A stretch of 64,000 nucleotides of DNA from Aquarana catesbeiana (lineage: Eukaryota > Chordata > Amphibia > Anura > Ranidae). Below the pieces are notes generated by a model. The model saw nothing but the letters and a program-made list of their open reading frames with translations, was not told the DNA's origin and did no database searches. Both the position numbers and the translations under genes were made by a program. Below are positions 41,666 to 52,991 of the stretch, piece after piece; position 1 is the first letter of the stretch, and the number at the start of each line of letters is the position of its first letter. The stretch spans positions 65,662,235-65,726,234 of the forward strand of contig NC_133328.1 of assembly GCF_042186555.1 (NCBI RefSeq), written 5' to 3'.

Positions 41666-42708
41666 GCACTTACTCTCGGTGGAGCTGCTGGTTTAAGCGG
41701 ACTGCTACCTTCACTCTCGATACCTCTGTTTCACCGGCACCGGGTCTAGGGTTCCTAGAGTTTACCTCTGGACGATATAAGCACCAACACTTGAGTACAT
41801 TTTCAATGCTTTATTGAACCAAGTAACGAAGGAAGTAGCAGGAAAGAGGCAGGAGGAAAACTGCAGGGAAGCTCAAATACCTTTCTTTAGGTTTCTTTAG
41901 AACAGCCTTTAAAGTTAAATACTGTAATTGACTGCAATCCCCTTTTTGTGGGACACGATCTTTGCTCGCCTGGATAGGCCTCTCTCACTTGCCTAGCGGC
42001 CAGTACATAGCACGAACAAAAGTCTCTGCCACAGACTTGCTTGAAATAAACCCGTACGATCCTCTGCCACAGGATGTATTGGTTCACGATGAATGTCAGA
42101 CACAGTACTTGGACCTCTAAGCCAACCCGGCAGTACCATGTAATAAGATTACTTCAGGATATGTCCTCCAACCGAATCACCAGGCCCCTCTCCAGACCAG
42201 CACTCTGCGTGATCCTTCCATGACGGGTCCTCCCCTGGGATCTCCTCGGTTGTCCAGCTTCTTCCCTCTGGATAGACAGCTCAGGACCATTCCTCGGCTG
42301 CTGTGGTAGGCCCCAGACAGGCTTCTGGGCCCACCCACGTGCCGCAGCAACGCAGGCCTCCGGAACGGGGACCACGAGGTAGCACTCTAACACATACCTG
42401 TCGGCCAGGAGGGCCAGCAGGTGGCTGAAAACGAACCCCTAAACATGGCGTCTGTCCCATAAATACCCTCTCCCAGAATGCAACTCGGAGAACCACCTCC
42501 ACCAAGTTGTCTCCAGGACAGAGGAGCGCTCATACGCTTCAACACGTTGTTTTTCCAACACCCGCCGATGGCGACAACGACACCCACCGGCATAATGTGG
42601 AACCACACGCAACGTCAGCCAAGCTGGAACAGAGGCAAATCTAACTTCCTATAACAAGCAATTCACTAAATTTACCTATCAGATGGTAGATCATAAATCT
42701 ACCAGCGC

Positions 42709-42712
<4 letters not shown>
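41662..42712 (-). mobile_element. Solo LTR inserted in a microsatellite
   Basis: The 1,051-bp segment starts TGTAGCACTTAC and ends CAGCGCTACA, with the inverted hexamer TGTAGC/GCTACA at the ends. It lies inside an (AT)n tract, so any target duplication is masked. On the minus strand AATAAA occurs at 41810-41815, fitting a polyadenylation signal and minus orientation. The start resembles the LTR at 45565 (both have CAGCTGCTGGTTT-like text). No internal coding region, hence solo. Confidence 0.78.

Positions 42713-42752
<40 letters not shown>
42713..42752. repeat. (AT)n/(AC)n microsatellite
   Basis: Continuation of the interrupted AT tract, passing into ACACACAC before the Tc1 end. Confidence 0.85.
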
Positions 42753-42754
<2 letters not shown>

Positions 42755-43170
42755 GTGGGGACGGAAAGTATTCAGACCCCTTAAATTTTTCACTCTTTGT
42801 TATATTGCAGCTATTTGCTAAAATCATTTTTTCCTCATTAATGTACACACAGCACCCCATATTGACAGAAAAACAGAAAAACACAGAATTGTTGACATTT
42901 TTGCAGATTTATTAAAAAAGTAAAAACTGAAATATCACATGGTCCTAAGTATTCAGACCCTTTGCTCAGTATTTAGTAGAAGCACCCTTTTGATCTAATA
43001 CAGCCATGAGTCTTTTTGGGAAAGATGCAACAAGTTTTTCACACCTGAATTTGGGGATCCTCTGCCATTCCTCCTTGCAGATCCTCTCCAGTTCTGTCAG
43101 GTTGGATGGTAAACGTTGGTGGACAGCCATTTTTAGGTCTCTCCACAGATGCTCAATTGGGTCAGGGCTC
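42753..43170 (-). mobile_element. Tc1/mariner-type transposon, 3' end fragment
   Basis: It begins with the Tc1-like terminal CAGTGGGGACGGAAAGTATT and runs into the C-terminal part of a transposase on the minus strand. It stops abruptly at 43170, where other repeat text begins, so the 5' part is lost. Confidence 0.88.
42966..43170 (-). pseudogene. Tc1-family transposase, C-terminal fragment
   Basis: The minus strand reads an uninterrupted frame of about 67 codons to a TGA at 42968-42966. It opens with SPDPIEHLWRDLK, the conserved block around the last acidic residue of the Tc1 DDE catalytic triad, followed by NLTELERICKEEWQRIP, typical of the family's C-terminal end. There is no start codon or DNA-binding domain, since the element is cut at 43170. 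It cannot make an active enzyme. Frame integrity suggests a fairly young insertion. Confidence 0.88.
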
Positions 43171-43440
43171 CTGACTTATATACTAGGAACACACAATCTG
43201 TCTCCTCTCCCCTGACAGAACCTGGATTTGTGTGTTTACACACACAAATCCCCGTTCCTGCTCTGTCAGGAGCGATCGCGGGTGCCTGTCGGACATCGTG
43301 GCCGCCGGGCACGCACATCGGCTCATCAGTGATGTGGCAGGTGCACGTGCCCCCTATACACCTTAAAGCGTCCGCCATACAGCTACGGCGATTTGCGCAG
43401 GGGAGACATTCTGACGCCGTTTGACGGCAGGTTGTCGGCA
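43171..43440. repeat. Fragment of a dispersed repeat related to 17.9-18.1 kb
   Basis: Shares the TCTGTCTCCTCTCCCCTGAC and TGTGTGTTTACACAC style with the TTAA element at 17888. An inverted pair (CTGACAGAAC and near-inverse GTTCCTGCTCTGTCAG) is present. No termini. Confidence 0.5.
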
Positions 43441-43973
43441 TGTGGTGAACAAAAACTTGGATGGGGAAGGAGAAAGGCAGTAAGAAAGAAAAATACAATT
43501 TCAAACATTAATACAACAGCATATTCATATTTAGTCATGTCACAAAACCCCACTATCTATCTAACTGCAAAACCTAACAGCTTGATAGAAGATCTGGTTA
43601 TACCTGAAAGACAAAGTTAAACACACAAAATATACAATAGTATCATTAAACAATTTAGGAGCAAAGCCTCACTCCCAAGAGAATGACACTTTCTTCCACA
43701 CATTTCCTTTTTTCTCATTGCATGGTGAACTAAAAGTAACTTAAAAGTCCATCCCTATCTCTGGGCAGACTCCACTATTTAGCAAAAAAAAATCCAGTGT
43801 AGCAAAGAGTCTTTGGATATAGAAGGGCCGAGATAAATGAAGTCTCTTGATCATGAAGTTCTCTTACCCTGGCGTTATCTAACTATATACCCCAAAGTTC
43901 TCTTTTCTTTAGCAGAGCAGAAGACAACAGTCTCTTTTGCATTATCACCAATAAAACCGGGGATCCGGCAATG

Positions 43974-44447
43974 TCAGTTTCTTCCCCTGTTTATCCAAGG
44001 TGGTGATAAAATAAACAATGTCATCTTTTCCGGGTCTGCAAATGACCACTTTGTCAGCTTAGATGTGCCGACCATACTTCCAATGCAGCAAACATCCATT
44101 GAAACGTTCATCCATAACAGCAGAATACCCAGCTTTCCGGAAAGGTTTAGGTACAGACAAATAGTCCAAGCAGCTTCACGGTACCACTGCTCTCGATTAG
44201 CCTCGGTTTTCTGCATAACTTCTTGAGTAACATAAGGAAATTCCAGACCATACTCTGTGGCAACTCGTTTGGTGAGTACTCTCTGTAGTCGGGCAAGTCT
44301 AAGCAAAGTTCTGATTTTTTCCCTGACCAGGAGGCACACAAGAGTTTGGCGATTTGCGCACCATAGATCCGATGGGTATCGGCTCAGACTCAAACAAACT
44401 AGTAACCTTAGACAATGTCTCTTTGGTAGTACTGTGCGGCTCCACAC
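43974..44447 (-). pseudogene. Broken downstream frame of the LTR element
   Basis: An open stretch of 157 codons whose first codon is GTG, so it is not a real start. The middle (ATEYGLEFPYVTQEVMQKTE) reads like protein, but a second frame at 44147-44341 is also open over the same DNA and the frame upstream closes at 44479. I read it as the frameshifted continuation of the element's coding region. No domain recognised. Confidence 0.4.
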
Positions 44448-44478
44448 ATGGTGATGTCTTCCCAGAATCCATGGCTAT

Positions 44479-45252
44479 TCATTCTGAGAAGGTAAAAGTA
44501 GAAACAACATCTTCACCCTGGGCCCACAATAATTCCTGTGACATTGTCTCAAACAAATCATCCCCACCGGAGAGATCTGACAAAGAATCTATCTCCGAAT
44601 CTCTCAAATTTTCTGCTGGCAAATATTTACAAAGAGTCCCAGATATGTTCCCCTTTGATCTCTCACCCGTTCCTGTCGTGGACTTCTCCTGATCCATGTA
44701 CTCCTCCTGCTCTGGTTCGGGTAGTCTCTGGGGTAGGTCTCGACCACGGCCACGGGAAGCCTTCACATATCCCACCTTCCTCGGGACAGGTGCAGCGGGA
44801 ACAGGTGTAGTGGAAGTAGAAACAAAAGTGATGTCCACTGATGAAGCAGTAACAGCGACATCTCCCTCAGGAACACTCATGGTAGCAGATGAGACTAAGG
44901 CCTGTTGCTCTCCAGTAGTAATGGCAGTAGTTTGCACCATAGCAATACCTGTAGCCCAGTCCACTCGATAAGCACGGAGCGACATTGTAGGTTGCTCCAC
45001 TGTGAATAGGTATTCTCTGCACTGCAAACATCGGACAAATGAACGGAGATGTATGGCCAGTCCTTCACACTTGTGGCAAAGCATGCCCAGCCTTTCAATA
45101 TCTCCAACAGTGTATAGCACGAACCGACCTTGCGGCTTCAAACGAATGCCGGTATCCGTCAGCTGGGTTCCGGTTAGCGTAGCACCCGCAGCGTTACTTG
45201 TAGGAAACATCTTGGACCCCACAGTTGATGGTACCAATGGAAAAGAAGACAT
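44479..45252 (-). CDS. Unassigned 257-residue ORF of an LTR element, possible gag-like product
   Basis: It starts at a true ATG (45252), about 290 bp after the primer-like site, where gag would be expected, and ends at TGA. There is no hydrophobic segment. A C-x2-C-x12-C-x2-C group at about residues 59-78 could bind one zinc. Around residues 165-172 is an Arg/Gly-rich patch (RGRGRD), and the C-terminal third is acidic and serine-rich (DSLSDLSGGDDLFE). The same frame stays open for about 55 codons past the stop. I do not recognise a family; gag-like is inferred only from position. No RT, protease or integrase is found downstream. Confidence 0.55.
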   Translation of the reverse strand: MSSFPLVPSTVGSKMFPTSNAAGATLTGTQLTDTGIRLKPQGRFVLYTVGDIERLGMLCHKCEGLAIHLRSFVRCLQCREYLFTVEQPTMSLRAYRVDWATGIAMVQTTAITTGEQQALVSSATMSVPEGDVAVTASSVDITFVSTSTTPVPAAPVPRKVGYVKASRGRGRDLPQRLPEPEQEEYMDQEKSTTGTGERSKGNISGTLCKYLPAENLRDSEIDSLSDLSGGDDLFETMSQELLWAQGEDVVSTFTFSE

Positions 45253-45541
45253 GGCTGCACTCTGATCCTCTCAGTACGATCACGAGACCTCTCTTCTCCT
45301 TTGGCGCCAGACACACACACACACATGTCTTACGCAGCAACAAGCAGGTGTAGCTCCTCCCACTTGCACCTCTGATCACGTAGCTCTCGGGCTTTTACTT
45401 CTCACCCGCAGCCTACGTCAGAAATGTAATCCTGCAGTTTAACCCCTTCTTTTCCTGGAAAAAGTGACAAAGTCCAGAAACCTCTTTTTAACATAGACTC
45501 TCGGTGACATACTTCTCAGAGTTGCTTAGGGCAATGGCAAA

Positions 45542-45562
45542 CAATCCCAGACGATGCCCCCA
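45542..45562 (-). promoter_or_regulatory. tRNA-Pro-like primer-binding site
   Basis: The minus strand reads TGGGGGCATCGTCTGGGAT, the tRNA-Pro-type primer site with one extra A and one C-to-T change, two bases inside the LTR end. This is the primer type common among gammaretroviruses. Confidence 0.6.
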
Positions 45563-45564
45563 CA

Positions 45565-45990
45565 TGTAGCACTAACCCCCAAAGCAGCTGCTGGTTTTTA
45601 TCGGGCTGTTACCGTCACCTCCTTACCCGTAGTTTCACCAATACTAGAACTTAGAGTCCATGTTGAGCTTTACAAAATTTTACTAAATTTACATATAAGC
45701 GGTAGACTGAGCTTCACAGTGAAAAGCACAGCTAGAGAACTGACCACAGTGTGCTCTCCTGCTTAGTGTGGTCAGTTTTAAATAGGAAAGCAAGAGGACT
45801 GGTAGGAACACCAGGGATTTCATGCAAAGGAAGCAATACAAAGAGACCAGGATAATTTTTCATTCACGTACATGGTACTGCAGGCACATATCAGGAACAT
45901 GAAATGTTGGGGTAACAAAAGCTTTAACTTTAAAACAATATCCAGTTTTTCCAATTTAAAATACTGATTTTAAAAAACATGTTTGGAACT
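45565..45990 (-). repeat. LTR of the decayed element, right border unknown
   Basis: Starts TGTAGCACTAAC, like the solo LTR at 41662 (TGTAGCACTTAC), and shares GCAGCTGCTGGTTT-like text with it. I see no clean GCTACA at the far end, so the right border given is a guess. Confidence 0.5.
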
Positions 45991-46592
45991 ATATATTAGA
46001 TGCCCCTCCCCCAATCCCAGTCTTTCTCCTCTTTCCACTGTGCCTCTACACAGCGCATGTGTGCGGTCACAAAAATAACGGGTGTGCAGGGGATCAAGCA
46101 CAACACAAATGAAGAATTCTTTTGAACGAATAATAATGCACAATGTCTTCGGGCTTTATTACACTTTTGCCGCAGCCCTTGCCACCCCTCAGAAAAGTGA
46201 TTGCATTGGACAGGCGGCTGGGTAGTGCCTCCTGAACATGAGAGGGGGTATAATTTTTGCCATGAGCACAAACAACGTAGCTGCAGCATGTGTACAACGC
46301 CATCTGACTTCTGGCACCCAGTGCACCAATTCTTTATAGCAGTTCACTCTGTGCAGTAGCTGATTCATTACACTTAAATATTCCTGTACTATATGATCCT
46401 CAGCACCATCTAGTGGCCAAAATGCTGTATTTTCCCTATTCACTCTATTCTTAAAATTAAAAACTTTCAAACTGGAGAAAAAATAGCCTAATAACATTTA
46501 TTTAATAACACCATTTGCACAAAATGAATGTACATGGAGTGTGACGAGAAGAATATCTATGCCATTTTTTTTTTTTCCATAAATGCAACCCT
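45991..46592. other. No gene seen
   Basis: Open frames of up to 102 codons on the minus strand overlap one another in different frames and have no motif. Nothing bounded. Confidence 0.4.
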
Positions 46593-46920
46593 TAGGCCCC
46601 ATTCACACTTGTGAATGGGGCTGTTTGCGATTACTCGTAGGAGACTAAGCGGGAATCCATGTGAATAGGTGCAGACAGGAAGCCCCACTGAAAGCAATAG
46701 GAGCCTGACAGCGACCACGGCGGGTGCAAGAGGAGGATGTTGGAGCCACCAGACTCTACCCAGCTTGAGTCTAGGATGTCAGAGCCGGAGGATGAAGCCA
46801 CCTGTGTGTCTGTTTGCAGCACCAGAGCTCCCAGGCTGAGAGCGGCTGCTACATTGCACAGCTACACTATCTCCCATCTCTGTACCGACATCCCGGGGAT
46901 AGAGCACCCAACCACAACAC
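46593..46920. repeat. Probable remnant of a CACAC-ended MITE and other repeats
   Basis: TTAGGCCCCATTCACACTTG at 46593 is a typical left end, immediately followed by a partial inverse (TGTGAATGGGGC); no right end is seen. AGACTCTACCCAGCTTGAGT repeats the inverted block of 40.06 kb. Confidence 0.45.
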
Positions 46921-47192
46921 TAGCTACATGGAGTTTGTATGTTCTCCCTATGGCTGCTTGGGTTTCCTCCGGGTACTCCGGTTTCCTCCCACACTCCAAA
47001 GACATGCTGGTAGGTTAATTGGCTCCTGTCTAAATTGGCCCTTGTATTGTATGTATGAACGTGCGTTCGGGACCTTAGATTGTAAGCTCCTTGAGGGCAG
47101 GGACTGATGTGAAAGTACAATATACCTTATATATAAAGCACTGTGTAAAATCGACGGTGCTATATAAGTACCTGTAATAAATAAATAAATTG
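46921..47192 (+). mobile_element. L2/CR1-type LINE 3' end
   Basis: The text GGTTTCCTCCGGGTACTCCG, TTTCCTCCCACACTCCAAAG and ACATGCTGGTAGGTTAATTGG is a well-known 3' segment of vertebrate L2/CR1-type elements. It is followed by GATTGTAAGCTCCTTGAGGG and a TAAATAAATAAAT tail. Untranslated part only. Confidence 0.8.
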
Positions 47193-47423
47193 GCTGCTAG
47201 AACTGCCTGGTGTCCATGCAGTATTGTGGTGCTTCTCGCTCTCTGCTCTGCAGTGAAGATGAGATTGGTGGAAGCAGCAGAGGGGAAGGACTGGCAACGT
47301 AGGATCATGTTTGCAATCTACCCGACAGCTGCCCGCAATCAACAGGTTGCTGACCCCCGGTGTTCTGACAAAATGTCGAACCTGGCAGAATGAGCAACCC
47401 ATGTCACTTCCGTTTTCTTTGAG

Positions 47424-47646
47424 GGCTGGGTTCACACCTATGTGAAAGCCGCATCCAATTCGGATAGCAGGAGAATATGACTGGCTCTCTATGGAGCCGG
47501 TTCACATGTCTCCGGGGCGGCTGCGGAGCGCACTGCATAGAAACTGTGCGTCTTTGCCTCCGTTTCAGGGCCGAATTCAGGCAAAGATTCTGCCCTGATT
47601 CGTCCCTGAAACGGAGAACAGGGACGGTTTAGGTGTGAACCGAGCC
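47424..47646. mobile_element. CACAC-ended MITE, TWA-like
   Basis: Inverted ends GGCTGGGTTCACACCTATGT and GGTGTGAACCGAGCC. Internal arms also pair (CTGAAACGGAG with CTCCGTTTCAG). The flanking trinucleotides no longer match TWA. Confidence 0.7.
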
Positions 47647-47649
47647 TCA

Positions 47650-48914
47650 ACCATCATGAATTGCAGATTTTGACAAATTGCTGTTTATTTTCACAAATTG
47701 CTTTTTGGACACCGGCAACCGAATAGAGTCCGGTGCATGACATTATGAGCAGAGATTGTTACTCCGCTCCAAAACTAACCAAGAAAATTGTCCGCCTCTG
47801 CCGCTGTGCTGTGAAAACAGCAAAATCTTCCTGTACCGGACTGTATTCGGTAGCTGGTGTTGTGTCCAAACACCAATTCATCCAAATCAGCAATTACTGA
47901 TGGTTTAAAGAAAGCGAAAGTGATGTGGTTCGATTTTCTGTCTATTTTTTCAGAACACCGGCATACAGTGTGAGGCTGGCCATAAATTGACTTTTTTGGG
48001 TTTTTTTGATTAGCCAAGAGGCTGATCGAAAAAATGAATAGATTCCCCCATCTGCATAAGTGAGGTGGATGGAGGAAACCTCCCCATTGTGCTATTTGTA
48101 GCATCCCAGTGGGAACTCTGCTACTGTCAGAATAAACTGATTGAAAAAGGTCACTGATCGAATGAAAAATTCCTGTTTGACAAAAGTGGATCATTAGATG
48201 GATTTCTGGCCAGTGGGAATGATCATAGATGAGTCTAAAATCGTCTGGTCCCTGCTGTACTAGCTGAATTTTGATCCATCTATGGCCAGCTTTAAATGGT
48301 ATTGTTCAGTGGCAGCCCGTCCATCAGGGGTGCCCGGACTCCACCCCCCTCTATCCACAGCTGCCACCCCCTATTAATGCGTCTAGCCCCTTTCAGGATG
48401 CCGGGCGCATGAATTACAACGGTGTTTTTTTTTTGTTTTTTTAAGCATCTGATTAGAGCCAGAGGCTCTAATAGGCTTCAAATGGGGTGGGCTCCAGGCG
48501 TAGAGCATTGCACTACCCAGGTGTTACAACAACGAATGAATATTCACTATTGAAACACTGATCCTCAATCCAGCCAATCAGAAGCGGGTCTGCAACCCGT
48601 TTTCCGATTGGCCGAAAGGAGAAGAGTTCCGATTAACAACCGAGGAGGAGGGAGGAAATGGAAGCTGCCGTGATGCCCGTGGAGAGCAGGGGATGGGGAA
48701 GCCATCGGTGAAGCCTGGGAGAAGCGCTACCCACCATAGATGAGCCGACCGAGGAAGGTTTTTTACCTTCTACCTTCAAGTATTCAAAAAAGCCCTGAAC
48801 CTTTAATAACACTTTAAGAAATAATGGCACCATAAGTGCGTCACACCAGTGAGCGCATTTTGTGTGCGTTTGCATAAACACAGCTGAGTTTCTGCTACAC
48901 CTAAGTGTGAACAG
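47650..48914. other. No gene; dispersed repeat text
   Basis: Between 47.98 and 48.3 kb the text resembles the repeat at 5.43-6.1 kb. A 139-codon minus-strand frame here is repeat text. No element termini. Confidence 0.45.
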
Positions 48915-49286
48915 CATACCTCCCAACTTTTTTGAGACGGGAATGAGGGATACCTATTAGCAAAAGTATGTAGGCATAGGACACACCCCCTGCCACACCC
49001 CCTTAAAGGAAAATTAGAAAATTATACAAAAAAAAAAAAAGATTCATTAAACCCACAAGCGCTTTTTTAGCACTACAATTCCCTTATATTGGCTTTTGAC
49101 ATTTACAAATGCAGCAAATTAGAAATTGGATGAAAGGTTTAGCATTTGAAAGATAAAAAGTGCATTTTAAATACAACTATATAGATCAGACCAAAATGAG
49201 GGACAAATGAGGAGTAAAGAGGGACAGAGGGACATTGCTCCAAATCAGGGACAGTCCCTCAAAATCAGGGACAGTTGGGAGCTATG
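48915..49286. mobile_element. hAT MITE, second copy of the CATACCTCCC family
   Basis: Ends CATACCTCCCAACTTTTTTG and ACAGTTGGGAGCTATG; the flanking GTGAACAG on the left and TGAACAGG on the right share at least seven bases. Same family as 15066-16204. Confidence 0.8.
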
Positions 49287-49289
49287 TGA

Positions 49290-50650
49290 ACAGGGCTTTA
49301 TGATCGAATGTGTGGGAATGTTAAATTCGCTTTGCAGGAGGAGTCAGGTAACATCTGACATTTCACACATAGTACAAACATTACAAGTATTATTCATGAC
49401 TTGCTGAACGCGTTTTTGATAAATAGACCCCCATGTGTTAGTTTGCTGTTGCAAAAATACTTTGAATATCTTGCAGTTTTTTATTTCTTTTATTCTTTTA
49501 TTTCTTTTTTTCCTATTTTTTTTAATTTATATTTAGGTTTTTTTTTATATTTAGAAAATGATAAATCCACCTTAATGAAATCTTTTTGCCAGTTCCTCAG
49601 TTGTAAAATTCTATTTAACGTGATTTGAACAAATGCTGTTTGAGATGGCTCAGCGGCGGTGGCTGAGATGTTAAGTGATAGGAAGTGAGTAGCAATTACA
49701 GAATAAAATCAGTGGAAGAGCTTTGTAATAAATAATGGTCACACAGGAGGCAGTAATAGCCCCAGAGGTGTTTGGAATGGGCCTCTGTGGATGTATTTAT
49801 GTGCCACTGTGCAGCTGAATGGGAAGTCTCAGGCTGCTGAGGGTCATTAGCGGGCCTGCACTATCAGGGATCATCATTAGCAGAGGAGCAGTGCCTGAGT
49901 TTGGACAACTAATGTGTTCAGTATGTTTGCTAGTTTATTTAGTGAATGTTAGTTTTGGGGATTGTTTGCCCTCACATCCCTTCCTGTCACTTAGCAGTGG
50001 AATCTCCCAGGCAGACCGGCCAGTGACACCAGCAGGGCAAAGCTCACTAAAACATGAATAATAGACTCAAGTGCCTTGTTAAACGGTGGGGGGGGGGGGG
50101 GGGGGGGGGGTGTTTGTATTTACATGGTAATGGGGCTGGGACAAGAACATTGCTTTGAAATGCTCCAGCTGGTTGAGGTCTGCTCTGGCCTTTCATCATT
50201 ACCTGAAAATGTATATGGCTGTGTTGTTTCATGGCTATCAGCAGTGAATCTGGCCTAGCCCCGATCTGGGCGAGATCTGATATCCTGTAGGTGCCCAAGG
50301 GCGATTGGACGTGTATGAACATTCCCACTTTCCTCAGACACTGGGATCGGACGGCACTGTCACCAATGGGAAAGTTTGGGTCAGCCAACCATTCATGTTT
50401 ATGAGCTATGGAGTGAGGCCACTGGGGAATATCTTGGTATATTTAGACAATAGTCTAGCCATAGACGGGTCCTTGTTTTTGCAATCAGCCAGTAGGCTGG
50501 TCAAAAAAACCCCCAACAAAAATTCATGAATTTCCCCATTCACACAAGCGAGGAATAATACCCACTGTGCTGTTGTTTTCTGCCAGTGGGACCTCCTCCT
50601 CTGTCAGAATACACTGATCACCGCAAAAGTCGATTGGCTGCAGCTGCTGA
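49290..50650. other. Repeat-poor stretch, no gene recognised
   Basis: 49.65-50.04 kb has balanced composition, no termini and no text shared with the rest of the window. A G23 run lies at 50088-50110. From about 50.42 kb it turns into the dispersed repeat of 5.4-6.1 kb type. Confidence 0.4.
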
Positions 50651-51882
50651 TTTAACCACTTGATGACCACCCACAGGAAATACACGTCATTACTTCGACG
50701 TTAAATGCCAGTGTTATGGCAGCAGCTTGCTGCCATAACTCCAGTATCGTTTTTTTACTGTGGGTGTCGGATAAAAGTTGTCCCCCCCCCCCCGGCGGAT
50801 TCGCCTCAGGATCACTTTTAGAGGCAGCAGAAGAGGTGCCCCCCACCACCGCTTCCCGGTAGTTTCCAAGCTTACTGGAGCGGTCAGCAAACCTGGAAGC
50901 GATCTGATTCGGCTGTTCTCTGGGCAGGAAGTCGCGTGAGGGCAAGATGGCTACCATTCGTCTCTATGCCCTTGGAGGACTGGAGCGACCTCTAATGTCA
51001 CTTTTGATCCTTGTTTTTTTTTTTGTTCTTTTAAGGGTAGATGAGAGATCTGGGGTCTTTTTGACCCCAGATCTCTCAATAAAGAGGAACTGTCATGCTT
51101 ATTTCTATTACAAGGGATGTTTACATTCCTTGTAATAGGAATAAAAGTGATAAAAATAAATAAATAAATAAATAAATTAAGGGACAGTGTAAAAATAAAA
51201 AATGTAAATAAAAAAAAAATAAGAAAAATGTAAAGGGCTCCATCCCTCCATGCTCGCACGCATAAGCGAACGCATACATAAGTCGCGCTTGCATAGTAAA
51301 CGGTGTTAAAACCACACATGTGAGGTATTGCGGCGGTTGTTATAGTGAGAGCAATAATTCTAGTGCAAGACCTCCACTGTAACTCCTAAACAGGTAACCT
51401 CTAAAAAATGTTAACGTGTTGTCTATGGAGATTTTTAAGAACCGTAGATTGTCGCCATTTTATGAGTTTGCGCAATTTTAAAGCATGACATGTTAGGTAT
51501 CTATTTAATTGGCGTAACGTCATTTTTCACATTATGCAAAAAAATTCATCAAAGAATATTTTTTTCTTTATAAGGATGTAATGCCTTAGGAGTATTGTTA
51601 AGCGAAACTTCTGACATCTACACAACTGGAATAGCTGATAAATAGTGGCTATCGGCTGAAGATAGATCTTACTATCATTATTATCACCACAATGATTGTA
51701 CTAATTTTTTTTTGTATTGTAATGCTGATTTGTTTAATAAAAAATTTTCTATTTATAAAAAAAAGTATATTTTTACTAAAATAATTGCGTTTGAAAGACC
51801 GCTGCACAGATACAGTGTGACATAAAATATTGCAACGATCGCCATTTTATTCTCTGGGTTCTCTGCTAAAATATATATATAA

Positions 51883-52894
51883 TTCATTTCTATTCATTTG
51901 TACGCTGACGACACACAAATCTATCTCTCCACCCCTCAACTCACTCCATCCAACTTGTCCAAAACTGAGCTTATAATATTTCCTCCCCCACATGCCTCTT
52001 CCCCTGACTTCTCTGTCAAGTGCAATGGCACAACCATCCACCCGTCCCCACATGTCAGGGTGCTAGGTGTTATCCTGGACTCTGAACTCTCCTTTAGGCC
52101 CCACATCCAATCACTTTCCAAAGCTTGCCGCCTCAACCTCCGCAACATCTCTAAACTACGTCTCTTTTTAACCAATGAAACCACAAAGCTCCTGATTCAC
52201 TCCCTGGTTATCTCTCGCCTTGACTACTGCAACTCCCTCCTCATTGGCTTACCTTTAAATAGACTAGCCCCCCTTCAGTCCATCATGAATGCGGCTGCCA
52301 GACTCATCCACCTTACAAACTGCTCAGTGTCTGCTACCCCTCTCTGCCAATCCCTCCATTGGCTGCCACTCACCCAACTAATTAAATTCAAAATATTAAC
52401 AATAAGTTACAAAGCCATCCACAACTCTGCCCCCAGTTACATCACTAGCCTATTCTCAAAATACCAACCTAATCGCCATCTCTGTTCCTCCCAAGACCTC
52501 CTGCTCTCTAGCTCCCTCATCATCTCCTCCCATATCCACCTCCAGGACTTCTGCTGAGCCTCTCCCATCCTTGGAATTCCCTACCCCAATCTGTCAGACT
52601 GTCTCCAAATGTATCCACTTTTAGGCGATCCCTGAAAACTTTCCTCTTCAGAGAAGCCTATCCTGCCTCCATCTAACAACTGCACTATTTTCTCCATTAG
52701 CTCATCCCCCACAGCTATTACCCTTTTGTATAACTTGACCCTCCCTCCTAGATTATAAGCTCTGATGAGCAGGGCCCTCTGATTCCTCCTGTATTGAATT
52801 GTATTGTAATTGTACTGTCTGCCCTCATGTTGTAAAGCGCTGCGTAAACTGTTGGCGCTATATAAATCCTGTATAATAATAAAAAAAAAATAAT
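51883..52894 (+). mobile_element. 5'-truncated L2-type LINE
   Basis: Contains the end of an RT domain, a 3' UTR with GTTGGCGCTATATAAATCC and a TATAATAATAA tail. It splits a TTAA element between GCTAAAATATATATATAA and ATATAATGTTTGGGG, with an AT-rich target that makes the duplication hard to read. Confidence 0.85.
51898..52557 (+). pseudogene. L2-type reverse transcriptase, C-terminal fragment
   Basis: The frame opens at YADDTQIYL, the RT catalytic box of non-LTR elements, and continues through RVLGVILDSELSF, LFLTNETTKLLIHSLVISRLDYCNSLL-like text (about residues 85-115) and NAAARLI, the order typical of L2/CR1-clade elements. It is 5'-truncated: no endonuclease or RT fingers, and the listed start codon is TTG within the domain. 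The frame closes at 52557, and the usual last portion of the ORF continues in another frame, so there is also a frameshift. Dead copy. Confidence 0.88.
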
Positions 52895-52991
52895 ATATAA
52901 TGTTTGGGGGGTTCTAAGTAATTTTCTAGAAAAAAAATACTAATTTAAACTTGTAAAGAAAAGGTTCCAGAAAAGGTCTGGTCAGCAAGTG

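Larger units (their letters stand above)
43441..45541 (-). mobile_element. Internal part of a decayed LTR element
   Basis: It lies between the primer-like site at 45542 and a broken left side. It holds one clean ORF and broken downstream frames, but I find no RT or integrase motif, so pol has been lost or this is a non-autonomous element. Orientation (minus) comes from the primer site and ORF. Confidence 0.6.
50656..52991. mobile_element. TTAA element interrupted by a LINE
   Basis: The left TTAA at 50652-50655 is followed by CCACTTGATGACCACC; the right end GGTCTGGTCAGCAAGTGG at about 52991 has lost TTAA. The interior matches 20690-21797 and 22566-23541 up to about 51880 and again from about 52895, so about 1 kb of L2 was added later. 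Confidence 0.75.
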
